DNA of 64,000 bases from Streptomyces davaonensis JCM 4913 (GTDB lineage: Bacteria; Actinomycetota; Actinomycetes; Streptomycetales; Streptomycetaceae), in the NCBI RefSeq assembly GCF_000349325.1, contig NC_020504.1, positions 3,320,053 through 3,384,052 on the forward strand, in the 5' to 3' direction. The stretch's first letter is position 1. Each line of letters begins with the position of its first letter. Below, one piece after another: positions 35,459 through 46,336 of the stretch. The notes beneath the pieces were generated by a model that made no database searches, was not told the DNA's origin, and worked only from the letters and a program-made list of their open reading frames with translations. The position numbers were made by a program, and so were the translations under genes.

Positions 35459-35610
35459 GAGGTGCCCAACGACGGGGCACGCTCCGGGGAAACGTGAGTG
35501 CGAGCCAAGCGCTGGGCAGAACAGTGGGGAGGACGACGCGACGGGGAGCCGCTGCCGGGGTCTTGGCATGCCCGATTCCACCTCGTCCCAAGAGCCGTGG
35601 GAGGCCCAAG

Positions 35611-37854
<2,244 letters not shown>

Positions 37855-37931
37855 GCCCGGCGGGCCGAACCTGGCGGGCCGAGCCGAAACTCGGTGGGCG
37901 ATGTCAGTGGCGAACCGTAGGCTCGCTGCTG

Positions 37932-39713
37932 ATGCCCACAACACCAAAAACCCCTGAGGAACGCTCCGCCGTCCGGACCCTGTTGCGTCTGTGGCCGTAT
38001 GTCCGGCCCGTGCGGGCGCGGTTGTTCACCGCCGCGTTCGTGGCGATCCTCGCCTCCTGTGTGGGGCTGGTGATCCCACTCGTGCTGAAGTGGATGGTGG
38101 ACGGCCCGGTCGCCGACCGGGACTCGGCCGGGGTGTGGCTCGGGGCGCTGGTCCTGCTGCTGCTCGGGCTCGGTGAGGCGGTGCTGTTCGGGCTGCGGCG
38201 GTGGCTGGTGGCGCGGCCGCTGTCGCATGTCGAGGCGGAGATGCGGGCGGCTCTTTACCGGCATCTGCAACGGCTTCCGGTCGCCTTCCACGACCGGTGG
38301 GCCTCGGGGCAGTTGCTGTCCCGGGCGACCACCGATCTGATGCTGGTGCGCATGTTCCTCGCCTTTCCGCTGACCTTCCTGCTGGTCAACGGCGTGACCA
38401 TCCTGGTCGGCGTGATCATCATGCTGCTTCAGGACTGGACGTTGGGGCTGGTGATCCTCGGGCCCGCGGTGCCGGTGATCGTGATGTGCGTGGTCTTCGA
38501 GAAGCGGTACGCCGAGGTGGCGCGGCGGGCGCAGGACCAGGTCGGGGATCTGACGACGGTGGTCGAGGAGAGTGTGCTCGGCATCCGGATCATCAAGGGG
38601 TTCGGGCGGCATCGCAGTCAGGCGCGGGCGTTCCGGGAGCTGTCGTGGACGCTGCGGGGGACGGAGCTGCGGAAGGCCCGGCTGCTGGCGGTCATCTGGG
38701 CGGTCATCGTGACGCTGCCCGAGGTGGCGGTCGGGGCGGCGCTGGTGGTGGGGTGCGTGCAGGTCGCGGACGGGGCGCTGTCGGCGGGGACGCTGGTCGC
38801 CTTTCTGTCCACGGCACTTGCGCTTCGGTGGCCTGTTGAGTCGATCGGGTTTCTGCTGGCGATGAGCCAGGAGGCGGCGACCGCTACGGAGCGGTACTTC
38901 GAGGTGATGGACGAGGACGTGGAGTCAGCGGGACCTGGCAGGCAGGCCGGACCGGTGACCAAGTCCGACGGACTTCACTTCCACGCTGTCTCCTTCCGCT
39001 ACCCCGACGCACCTCCCGACTCCCCGCCCGTCCTTCAAGGCATCGATCTCCATATCCGCCCCGGCGAGTCCATGGCCCTGGTCGGGGCCACCGGGTCCGG
39101 TAAGACCACGCTCACCGCGCTCGTTCCCCGGCTGCATGAGGTCACGTCCGGGCGAATCACGCTCGACGGGGAGGACATCATGGCGATGTCGCGGGAGGAG
39201 CTGCGGGCCATGGTGGCCGTCGCCTTCGAGGAGCCGACGTTGTTCTCCGCCTCCGTCGGGGAGAACGTGCTCATGGGGGCCGATGACAGCGCCGGAGCCA
39301 TCGAACTCGAACGCGCGCTCTCCGTCGCTCAGGCCGACTTCGCGCATGCCCTGCCCGACGGCACCGACACCCAGGTCGGCGAGCAGGGGCTCAGCCTCTC
39401 CGGTGGGCAGCGGCAGCGACTGGCGCTCGCCAGAGCTGTCGTAGGGCGGCCGCGGTTTCTCGTGCTGGACGATCCGCTGTCCGCGCTCGATGTGCACACC
39501 GAGGCCGCGGTGGAGGCCGCGTTGCGGGAGGTGCTCGCGGAGACCACCGCGCTGATCGTGGCGCACCGCCCGTCCACCGTGCTGCTCGCCGACCGGGTCG
39601 CGCTGCTCGCCGAGGGGCGGATCACGGCGGTCGGCACCCATCACGAACTGCTGCGCTCCAGCGCCGAGTACGCGCATCTGATGTCGGGAGCTGACGAGGA
39701 GGACCAGCGATGA
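37932..39713 (+). CDS. ABC exporter half-transporter A (degenerate ATPase site)
   Basis: A 593-aa membrane-ATPase fusion with six hydrophobic segments in the first 320 residues, then an ATPase. Walker A GATGSGKTTL, signature LSLSGGQRQRLALARA, Walker B FLVLDDPLSALDV, H-loop IVAHRPSTVLLAD. The catalytic Glu after Walker B is Asp (LDDP), so its own site is degenerate, while its signature motif is perfect LSGGQ. It overlaps the next gene by ATGA, and the two form a heterodimer of the TM287/288 type. Probable drug or lipid exporter; substrate unknown. Confidence 0.92.
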   Translation: MPTTPKTPEERSAVRTLLRLWPYVRPVRARLFTAAFVAILASCVGLVIPLVLKWMVDGPVADRDSAGVWLGALVLLLLGLGEAVLFGLRRWLVARPLSHVEAEMRAALYRHLQRLPVAFHDRWASGQLLSRATTDLMLVRMFLAFPLTFLLVNGVTILVGVIIMLLQDWTLGLVILGPAVPVIVMCVVFEKRYAEVARRAQDQVGDLTTVVEESVLGIRIIKGFGRHRSQARAFRELSWTLRGTELRKARLLAVIWAVIVTLPEVAVGAALVVGCVQVADGALSAGTLVAFLSTALALRWPVESIGFLLAMSQEAATATERYFEVMDEDVESAGPGRQAGPVTKSDGLHFHAVSFRYPDAPPDSPPVLQGIDLHIRPGESMALVGATGSGKTTLTALVPRLHEVTSGRITLDGEDIMAMSREELRAMVAVAFEEPTLFSASVGENVLMGADDSAGAIELERALSVAQADFAHALPDGTDTQVGEQGLSLSGGQRQRLALARAVVGRPRFLVLDDPLSALDVHTEAAVEAALREVLAETTALIVAHRPSTVLLADRVALLAEGRITAVGTHHELLRSSAEYAHLMSGADEEDQR

Positions 39714-41557
39714 CGGCGCCCACGACCACGGCACCGGCCAAGGCGGCCCCGGCGCCCGAGGAGTCCGGCGACCCCTTCGACCGGGACGTGCTGCCCACTC
39801 CCCCGGGCGCCACCGGCGCGCTGCTGCGTTCGCTGCTCGCCCCGATGAAGGCGCGCGTCGCCCTGACCACGCTGCTGCTGCTCGTCCAGCAGGCGGCCGT
39901 GCAGGGGGGCCCGCTGCTGGTGGCGTACGCCATCGACGAGGCCGTACCCGCGTTCCGGCGCGACGACCACGGCCCGCTGATCGCGGTGGCCGTCGGCTAT
40001 CTGCTCTGCGCGGCCGTCTCCGGCGCCCTCCAGTACGCGTTCGTCATCACCGCCGCCCGCGTCAACCAGGATGTGCTGCTGGATCTGCGCGGCCGGATCT
40101 TCCGGCACGCGCAGGCGCTGAGCGTGGACTTCCATGAGCGATACACCAGCGGCCGGCTGATCTCCCGCTCCACCGCGGACGTGGAGTCGCTGCGGGAGCT
40201 GCTCAGCGAGGGGCTCCAGGAACTCGTGACGGTCATCCTGTCGTTCGTCTACATCTCCGCGATGCTGCTCTGGCTCGACCTCGGGCTCGGCGCGGTCGCG
40301 GTGGCCTCCTTCGTGCCGCTGTATCTGCTGGTGCGGGGCTACCGGCGGCGGGCCGGGCGGGTGTACCGGCTGCGGTCGACGGCCATCGCCACGGTGATCG
40401 TGAAGTTCGTGGAGACGATGAACGGCATCCGGCCGGTGCGCGCGTTCCGTCGCGAGGCCGTCAACGACGCCGAGTTCGCCGTACTGAACAAGCGCCTTGA
40501 GCGCGCCAACGGTGACGCGCTGCTGGAGATGGCCCGCTATGTGGTCGGCTCCCGGGTGGTGGCCAACACGTCCGTCGCGCTGATCGTGCTGTGGGGCGCC
40601 CACCGGGTCGCGGGCGACACCCTGGCGCTCGGGGTGCTGGCGGCGGCGGTGCTGTATCTGCGGCGGCTCTACGACCCGATCGACCGGCTCGGCATGTTCC
40701 TGAACTCCTACCAGTCGGCGGCGGCCTCCCTGGAGAAGATCGCGGGCCTGCTGGCGCAGACGCCGTCCGTGCCCGAGCCGTCAACGCCCAGGCAGCTCCC
40801 GGCACTTGAGTCCGAGCATCCGGGCCGCGAGGTCGTCTTCGACAAGGTGCGGTTCGCCTATCGCACCGGCGGTGAGGTGCTGCCCACCTTCGACCTCGCC
40901 CTCCCGGCCGGGCAGACGGTCGCGGTGGTCGGCTCGACCGGCGCAGGCAAGTCGACGCTGGCGAAGCTGCTGGCCCGGTTCTACGACCCCTCCGACGGCC
41001 GGGTCCTGCTGGACGGGGTCGATCTGCGCGAGCTGTCCGTGCCCGAACTGCGGCGCGGAGTGGTGATGGTGACCCAGGAGGCGTTCCTGTTCTCCGGCAC
41101 GGTCGCCGAGAACATCGCCATCGGGCGGCCGGACGCCACGCGCGAGGAGATCGAGCGGGCCGCGAAGGCGATCGGCGCCCATGAGTTCATCAGCACCCTG
41201 CCCGACGGCTACGACACGGACGTCCGCAAGCGGGGCGGCCGCATCTCCGCCGGTCAGCGCCAACTCGTGGCGTTCGCACGGGCGTTGCTGGCCGATCCGG
41301 CGGTGCTGATCCTCGACGAGGCGACCAGCTCGCTGGACATCCCCGGGGAGCGGGCGGTGCAGCGGGCGATGGCGACGGTGCTGCACGGGCGTACGGCGGT
41401 GGTGATCGCGCACCGGCTGTCGACCGTGGAGATCGCGGACCGGGTGCTGGTCATGGAGCGGGGGCGGATCGTGGAGGACGGCTCGCCCGCCGAACTCGTC
41501 GCGGGGACGGGACGGTTCGCGGATCTGCACCGGGCTTGGCGGGACAGCCTGGCTTGA
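39710..41557 (+). CDS. ABC exporter half-transporter B (canonical ATPase site)
   Basis: A 615-aa partner of the preceding gene. Transmembrane domain (residues about 30-350) then ATPase. Walker A GSTGAGKSTLAKL, Walker B VLILDEATSSLDI with the catalytic Glu, H-loop VIAHRLSTVEIAD, but a changed signature GGRISAGQRQLVAFARA (ISAGQ in place of LSGGQ). In the heterodimer its good Walker motifs face the perfect signature of subunit A, making one working site; the other pair is the degenerate site. This division is a hallmark of asymmetric ABC exporters. Confidence 0.93.
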   Translation: MTAPTTTAPAKAAPAPEESGDPFDRDVLPTPPGATGALLRSLLAPMKARVALTTLLLLVQQAAVQGGPLLVAYAIDEAVPAFRRDDHGPLIAVAVGYLLCAAVSGALQYAFVITAARVNQDVLLDLRGRIFRHAQALSVDFHERYTSGRLISRSTADVESLRELLSEGLQELVTVILSFVYISAMLLWLDLGLGAVAVASFVPLYLLVRGYRRRAGRVYRLRSTAIATVIVKFVETMNGIRPVRAFRREAVNDAEFAVLNKRLERANGDALLEMARYVVGSRVVANTSVALIVLWGAHRVAGDTLALGVLAAAVLYLRRLYDPIDRLGMFLNSYQSAAASLEKIAGLLAQTPSVPEPSTPRQLPALESEHPGREVVFDKVRFAYRTGGEVLPTFDLALPAGQTVAVVGSTGAGKSTLAKLLARFYDPSDGRVLLDGVDLRELSVPELRRGVVMVTQEAFLFSGTVAENIAIGRPDATREEIERAAKAIGAHEFISTLPDGYDTDVRKRGGRISAGQRQLVAFARALLADPAVLILDEATSSLDIPGERAVQRAMATVLHGRTAVVIAHRLSTVEIADRVLVMERGRIVEDGSPAELVAGTGRFADLHRAWRDSLA

Positions 41558-41838
41558 GAGGGCTCGGGCCACTTGGCCTGAAGCGTCCGTATAACGAACA
41601 TGAACTCCCGGACAACGAACGATTTCCGGCCAAGTTTCTGACGCGCCCCTGACAGAACCAGCGATCTCCTGCCACTCTTCCCACGGCCGCTTCACAGCAA
41701 CCCCATAGTTCGCCCCGCTGTGGACGGCCGACGCTCCCGCACGTGGTTCTGCGCACTACCCCGTTCTGCCCGGCCGGCCCACCCGCCGGACGGTCTCCCC
41801 TGGCCGCGCGATCCGCGGCCGCGCAGAAGGAGTCAGTT

Positions 41839-43890
41839 TTGAGAAGCAGTTCCTCAGACCGACGCACCTCCCACAGATCCACCACCCGTCGGGCCGCCGC
41901 TGTCGCCCTCGTCGGTGTCTCCGCGCTGATCGCCGCGGCCGTCCAGTCGGGCGCCGCGACCGCAGCCCCGGAGCAGGCCCCCTCGGCCGCCGGCAAGGTC
42001 GTCCCGGGCGCCGAATCGGTCAAGCTCACCCCCGCCCAGCGCGCCGAGCTGATCCGCACGGCGAACGCCGGCAAGGCGGAAACCGCCAAGGAACTCGGCC
42101 TCGGCGCCAAGGAGAAGCTGGTCGTCCGCGATGTCGTCAAGGACGGCAACGGCACGGTCCACACCCGCTACGAGCGAACCTACGACGGTCTGCCCGTCCT
42201 CGGCGGCGACCTGGTCGTCGAGACCACGAAGTCCGGCGCCACCAAGGACGTCGTGAAGGCGACCCGCGCCGCCATCAAGCCGGCCACCACCACCGCCGCC
42301 GTACCCGCCGCCAAGGCGGAGAAGCAGGCGCTGGCCGCGGCGAAGGCCGAGGACGCCAAGAGCCCGGACGTCAACAAGGCGCCGCACAAGGTGATCTGGG
42401 CCGCGAACGGCAAGCCGACCCTCGCCTACGAGACCGTCGTCGGCGGCCTCCAGGAGGACGGCACCCCGAACGAGCTGCACGTCATCACGGACGCCGCGAC
42501 CGGCGCCAAGCTGTACGAGTACCAGGCCATCGAGACCGGTACCGGCAACACGATGTACAGCGGCACGGTGACGCTGGGCACCACGCAGTCGGGGTCGACG
42601 TACAACCTGACCGACGGCGCGCGCGGCAACCACAAGACGTACAACCTCAACCGCGGCACCTCCGGCACCGGCACCCTCTTCTCGGGCTCCGACGACGTGT
42701 GGGGCAACGGCAGTCCGTCCAACCTGGAGACGGCGGGCGCGGACGCGCACTACGGTGCCGCGCTGACCTGGGACTACTACAAGAACGTGCACGGCCGCAG
42801 CGGTATCCGGGGCGACGGCGTCGGCGCCTACTCCCGGGTCCACTACGGCAACAACTACGTCAACGCGTTCTGGTCCGACAGCTGCTTCTGCATGACGTAC
42901 GGCGACGGCTCCGGCAACACCCATCCGCTGACGTCCATCGACGTGGCCGGTCACGAGATGACGCACGGCGTCACCTCCAACACCGCGGGCCTGGTCTACA
43001 GCGGCGAGTCCGGCGGTCTGAACGAGGCCACCTCCGACATCTTCGGCTCGACCGTCGAGTTCTACGCCAACAACGCCTCCGACGTCGGTGACTACCTCAT
43101 CGGCGAGGAGATCGACATCAACGGCGACGGCACGCCGCTGCGTTACATGGACAAGCCGAGCAAGGACGGCGCGTCCAAGGACAGCTGGTACTCGGGCATC
43201 GGCTCGATCGACGTGCACTACTCGTCGGGCCCCGCCAACCACTTCTTCTACCTGCTGAGCGAGGGCAGCGGCACCAAGACCATCAACGGTGTCACCTACA
43301 ACTCGCCCACCTCGGACGGCCTTCCGGTCACCGGCATCGGCCGGGCCAAGGCCGAGAAGATCTGGTTCCGGGCGCTGACCACGAAGTTCACGTCCAACAC
43401 CAATTACGCGGGCGCCCGCACCGGCACCCTCGCGGCGGCCGGTGAGCTCTACGGCACGACCAGCCCCGAGTACGCGGCCGTGCAGCACGCCTGGGCGGGC
43501 GTCGCGGTGGGTTCGCGTCCCGGTGACGGCGGAGGTGGCGGTACCACCTTCGAGAACACCACCGACGTGTCCATCCCGGACGTCGGCGCGGCGGTCACCT
43601 CGTCGATCGCCGTCACCGGCCGGACCGGCAACGCGCCGTCCAACCTCCAGGTCGGCGTGGACATCGTCCACACCTACATCGGTGACCTCAAGGTGGATCT
43701 GGTCGCTCCCGACGGCACGGTCTACACGCTGAAGGGCTACGGCACCGGCGGCAGTTCGGACAACATCAACACCACGTACACGGTGAACGCCTCCTCCGAG
43801 GTCGCCAACGGCACCTGGCAGCTGCGGGTCCAGGACAACGCGGCGATCGACACCGGCTACATCAACAGCTGGAAGCTGACGTTCCCGTAA
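41839..43890 (+). CDS. secreted M4 metalloprotease (thermolysin type) with C-terminal P-domain
   Basis: A 683-aa secreted zinc protease starting at TTG after AAGGAG. Signal: RRAAAVALVGVSALIAAAVQ. The propeptide (FTP and PepSY, about residues 80-200) has VHTRYERTYDGLPVLGGDLV. The catalytic domain has the zinc motif HEMTH (residues 372-376) in DVAGHEMTHGVTSNTAG, the third ligand in SGGLNEATSDIFG, and the later HYSSGPANHFFYLL. A Gly linker leads to a proprotein-convertase-type P-domain at about 585-683 (TDVSIPDVGAAVTSSIAVTG, GTWQLRVQDNAAIDTGYINS). A paralog without this domain follows. Expected to degrade extracellular proteins for nutrition or development. Confidence 0.94.
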   Translation: MRSSSSDRRTSHRSTTRRAAAVALVGVSALIAAAVQSGAATAAPEQAPSAAGKVVPGAESVKLTPAQRAELIRTANAGKAETAKELGLGAKEKLVVRDVVKDGNGTVHTRYERTYDGLPVLGGDLVVETTKSGATKDVVKATRAAIKPATTTAAVPAAKAEKQALAAAKAEDAKSPDVNKAPHKVIWAANGKPTLAYETVVGGLQEDGTPNELHVITDAATGAKLYEYQAIETGTGNTMYSGTVTLGTTQSGSTYNLTDGARGNHKTYNLNRGTSGTGTLFSGSDDVWGNGSPSNLETAGADAHYGAALTWDYYKNVHGRSGIRGDGVGAYSRVHYGNNYVNAFWSDSCFCMTYGDGSGNTHPLTSIDVAGHEMTHGVTSNTAGLVYSGESGGLNEATSDIFGSTVEFYANNASDVGDYLIGEEIDINGDGTPLRYMDKPSKDGASKDSWYSGIGSIDVHYSSGPANHFFYLLSEGSGTKTINGVTYNSPTSDGLPVTGIGRAKAEKIWFRALTTKFTSNTNYAGARTGTLAAAGELYGTTSPEYAAVQHAWAGVAVGSRPGDGGGGGTTFENTTDVSIPDVGAAVTSSIAVTGRTGNAPSNLQVGVDIVHTYIGDLKVDLVAPDGTVYTLKGYGTGGSSDNINTTYTVNASSEVANGTWQLRVQDNAAIDTGYINSWKLTFP

Positions 43891-43912
43891 ACGTCCCGCT
43901 CCCCTGTGAACA

Positions 43913-43952
43913 GGGCGCCGTCCCGGTGGTTCAACTCCCCGGGACGGCGCCC
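43913..43952 (+). terminator. terminator after the first M4 protease gene
   Basis: Perfect 14-base stem GGGCGCCGTCCCGG / CCGGGACGGCGCCC with a 12-base loop, 23 bases after the stop and followed by GTATTTAC. Confidence 0.85.
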
Positions 43953-44095
43953 GTATTTACATTCCTGAAACGTTAACCAGACAGTTGACTTTCAGCCAAC
44001 ATCATTTAGGGGTCCTGACATGTACGCGCCTCTGATGTCACTCTCTCCTCACCCGCCGCACAACTTCCCAGCCCTCCCCCACATAAGGAGCTTGT

Positions 44096-45742
44096 GTGAC
44101 CCCCCGCTACGCGCGTCACAAGCGCACCACCCTGGCCATCGCCACCGCGATCGCGGCCGGAGCCCTCCTGACCACCGGCCTCACCAGCACTGGTGCCGCC
44201 GCCAAGACCGACCCGGCCGCCGGCGCCACCCCGGTCCAGCTCACCGCCGCCGCCCGCACCGCCCTGGTGGAGCAGGCGGCCGCCGAAGCCCCCACCACGG
44301 CGGACGAGATAGGCCTCGGCGCGCAGGAGAAGCTCGTCGTCAAGGACGTCGTCAAGGATGCCGACGGCTCGACCCACACCCGCTACGAGCGCACCTACGC
44401 CGGACTCCCCGTCCTCGGCGGCGACCTGATCGTGCACGAGACGGCGTCCGGCAGGACCACGGGCGTCACCAAGGCCGCCAAGGCCGCCGTCAAGGTCGCC
44501 GACCTCACCGCGGACGTCACCAAGGCCGCCGCCGAGAAGCAGGCCGTGAAGGCCGCCAAGGCCGAGGGCTCCACCAAGTCCGCGGCCGACAAGGCCCCGC
44601 GCAAGGTCGTCTGGGCCGCGAGCGGCACCCCGAAGCTCGCCTACGAGACGGTCGTCGGCGGCTTCCAGCACGACGGCACCCCGCAGGAGCTGCACGTCGT
44701 CACCGACGCGCAGACCGGCGAGAAGCTGTACGAGTGGGAGGCGATCCAGACCGGTACGGGCAACAGCCAGTACAGCGGCACGGTGACCATCGGCACCTCG
44801 CTGTCCGGCTCGACCTACCAACTCAGCGACACCTCGCGCGGCACCCACAAGACGTACAACAAGGCGCGCTCCACCTCCTCCTCGGCGGGCACCCTGTTCA
44901 CCGACGCGGACGACACCTGGGGCACCGGGGCGGCCTCCAGCTCCTCCACCTCCCAGACCGCCGCCGTGGACGCCCACTACGGCGCCCAGGTCACCTGGGA
45001 CTTCTACAAGAACGTCCTCGGCCGCAACGGCATCAAGAACAACGGCGTCGCCGCCTACTCCCGGGTCCACTACGGCAACGCCTACGTCAACGCCTTCTGG
45101 TCGGACAGCTGCTTCTGCATGACGTACGGCGACGGCGAGGGCAACGTGAAGCCGCTGACGTCCCTGGACGTGGCCGGCCACGAGATGACCCACGGCGTCA
45201 CCTCCAACACCGCGGGGCTCAACTACTCCGGTGAGTCGGGCGGTCTGAACGAGGCGACCTCGGACATCTTCGGCACGGCCGTGGAGTTCTACGCGGCCAA
45301 CTCCAAGGACACCGGCGACTACCTCATCGGCGAGAAGATCGACATCAACGGCGACGGCACGCCGCTGCGTCACATGGACCAGCCGAGCAAGGACGGCTCG
45401 TCCGCCAACTACTGGTCGTCGTCGCTGGCGAACCTGGACGTGCACTACTCGTCCGGTCCCGCCAACCACTTCTTCTTCCTGCTGTCGGAGGGCAGCGGCG
45501 CGAAGACGATCAACGGCGTCAGCTACAACTCGCCGACGTACAACAGCTCCACGCTCACCGGCATCGGCCGGGACAAGGCGGTCAAGATCTGGTACAAGGC
45601 GCTGACCGAGTACATGACCTCGACCACCAACTACAAGGGCGCCCGCACCGCGACGCTGAGCGCGGCCTCGGCCCTGTACGGCTCCACCAGCACCGAGTAC
45701 AAGGCGGTCGCCGCGGCCTGGACCGCGGTCAACGTCAGCTGA
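44096..45742 (+). CDS. secreted M4 metalloprotease without P-domain
   Basis: A 548-aa paralog of the protease upstream. GTG start after AAGGAG. Signal RTTLAIATAIAAGALLTTGL; FTP/PepSY propeptide with THTRYERTYAGLPVLGGDLI; zinc motif HEMTH at residues 362-366 and SGGLNEATSDIFGTAVEFYA; C-terminal M4 domain ends TAVNVS with no added P-domain. The catalytic domains of the two proteases agree for long runs (NAFWSDSCFCMTYGDG is the same in both), so duplication and loss or gain of the P-domain is likely. A separate promoter is expected in the 205-base gap (a TTGACT word at about 43985). Confidence 0.94.
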   Translation: MTPRYARHKRTTLAIATAIAAGALLTTGLTSTGAAAKTDPAAGATPVQLTAAARTALVEQAAAEAPTTADEIGLGAQEKLVVKDVVKDADGSTHTRYERTYAGLPVLGGDLIVHETASGRTTGVTKAAKAAVKVADLTADVTKAAAEKQAVKAAKAEGSTKSAADKAPRKVVWAASGTPKLAYETVVGGFQHDGTPQELHVVTDAQTGEKLYEWEAIQTGTGNSQYSGTVTIGTSLSGSTYQLSDTSRGTHKTYNKARSTSSSAGTLFTDADDTWGTGAASSSSTSQTAAVDAHYGAQVTWDFYKNVLGRNGIKNNGVAAYSRVHYGNAYVNAFWSDSCFCMTYGDGEGNVKPLTSLDVAGHEMTHGVTSNTAGLNYSGESGGLNEATSDIFGTAVEFYAANSKDTGDYLIGEKIDINGDGTPLRHMDQPSKDGSSANYWSSSLANLDVHYSSGPANHFFFLLSEGSGAKTINGVSYNSPTYNSSTLTGIGRDKAVKIWYKALTEYMTSTTNYKGARTATLSAASALYGSTSTEYKAVAAAWTAVNVS

Positions 45743-45759
45743 CGCACCCCGCGTCGACA

Positions 45760-45796
45760 GGCGGCACCCGGACCGACAACGGTCCCGGGTGCCGCC
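45760..45796 (+). terminator. terminator after the second M4 protease gene
   Basis: GGCGGCACCCGGACC / GGTCCCGGGTGCCGCC form a long stem with one bulged base, 18 bases after the stop. Confidence 0.8.
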
Positions 45797-45811
45797 CTAC
45801 GCTAGGGCCCC

Positions 45812-46318
45812 ATGTCCTTCAGCTACGACGACGTCGGCCGTACCCGGGAGCACGACTTCTGCCCGCCCGGTTTCCACCCGCTGCATGTGCGCACCCGCAT
45901 CGGAGAGGGCACCGAGGTCTTCAGCCGCTCCGCCGAGGCCCTACTGACCTGGGACATGCACCGGGCGATGGGCGTCGGCATCGACGCCTCCGCGGAGCGG
46001 GCGGCACCCGGCGTGGACGTCACGGTCACCCTGGCCGGGGTCATCAAGGCGCCCTGCCGGGTGGTGTGGACGGTGGAGGAACACCGCCGCGCGGGCTGGG
46101 CGTACGGCACGCTGGACGGCCATCCCGAGTGCGGCGAGGAGTCCTTCGTCGTGGACCGCACCGGGGACGGGACCGTCTGGCTGACGGTGCACGCCTTCAG
46201 CCGGGGCGCGAAGTGGTACGCCCGTGCGGGCGGCCCCGCGACGCGCGGCCTTCAACAGGCGTACGCCCGGCGGTGCGGGGTGGTGCTGCGCAGGCTGTGC
46301 GGGGGCGACACCGAGTGA
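45812..46318 (+). CDS. DUF1990 family protein
   Basis: A 168-aa cytoplasmic protein of the DUF1990 family, function unknown. Family features are the FSYDDVGRTREHDFCPPGFH start, the middle RVVWTVEEHRRAGWAYGTLD, GHPECGEESFVV, and the HAFSRGAKWYARAGGPATRG segment near the C-terminus. The START-like beta-rich domain may bind a hydrophobic ligand (inference from the family fold). It converges on glgP with only 18 bases between stops. Confidence 0.84.
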   Translation: MSFSYDDVGRTREHDFCPPGFHPLHVRTRIGEGTEVFSRSAEALLTWDMHRAMGVGIDASAERAAPGVDVTVTLAGVIKAPCRVVWTVEEHRRAGWAYGTLDGHPECGEESFVVDRTGDGTVWLTVHAFSRGAKWYARAGGPATRGLQQAYARRCGVVLRRLCGGDTE

Positions 46319-46336
46319 CGCCCCCGCTTCAAGGCC

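Noticed and set aside
41854..43671. A 605-codon open frame antisense to the first M4 protease
   Set aside because: Shadow of a gene with complete signal, propeptide and zinc motifs; the antisense product is low-complexity Val/Gly/Arg.
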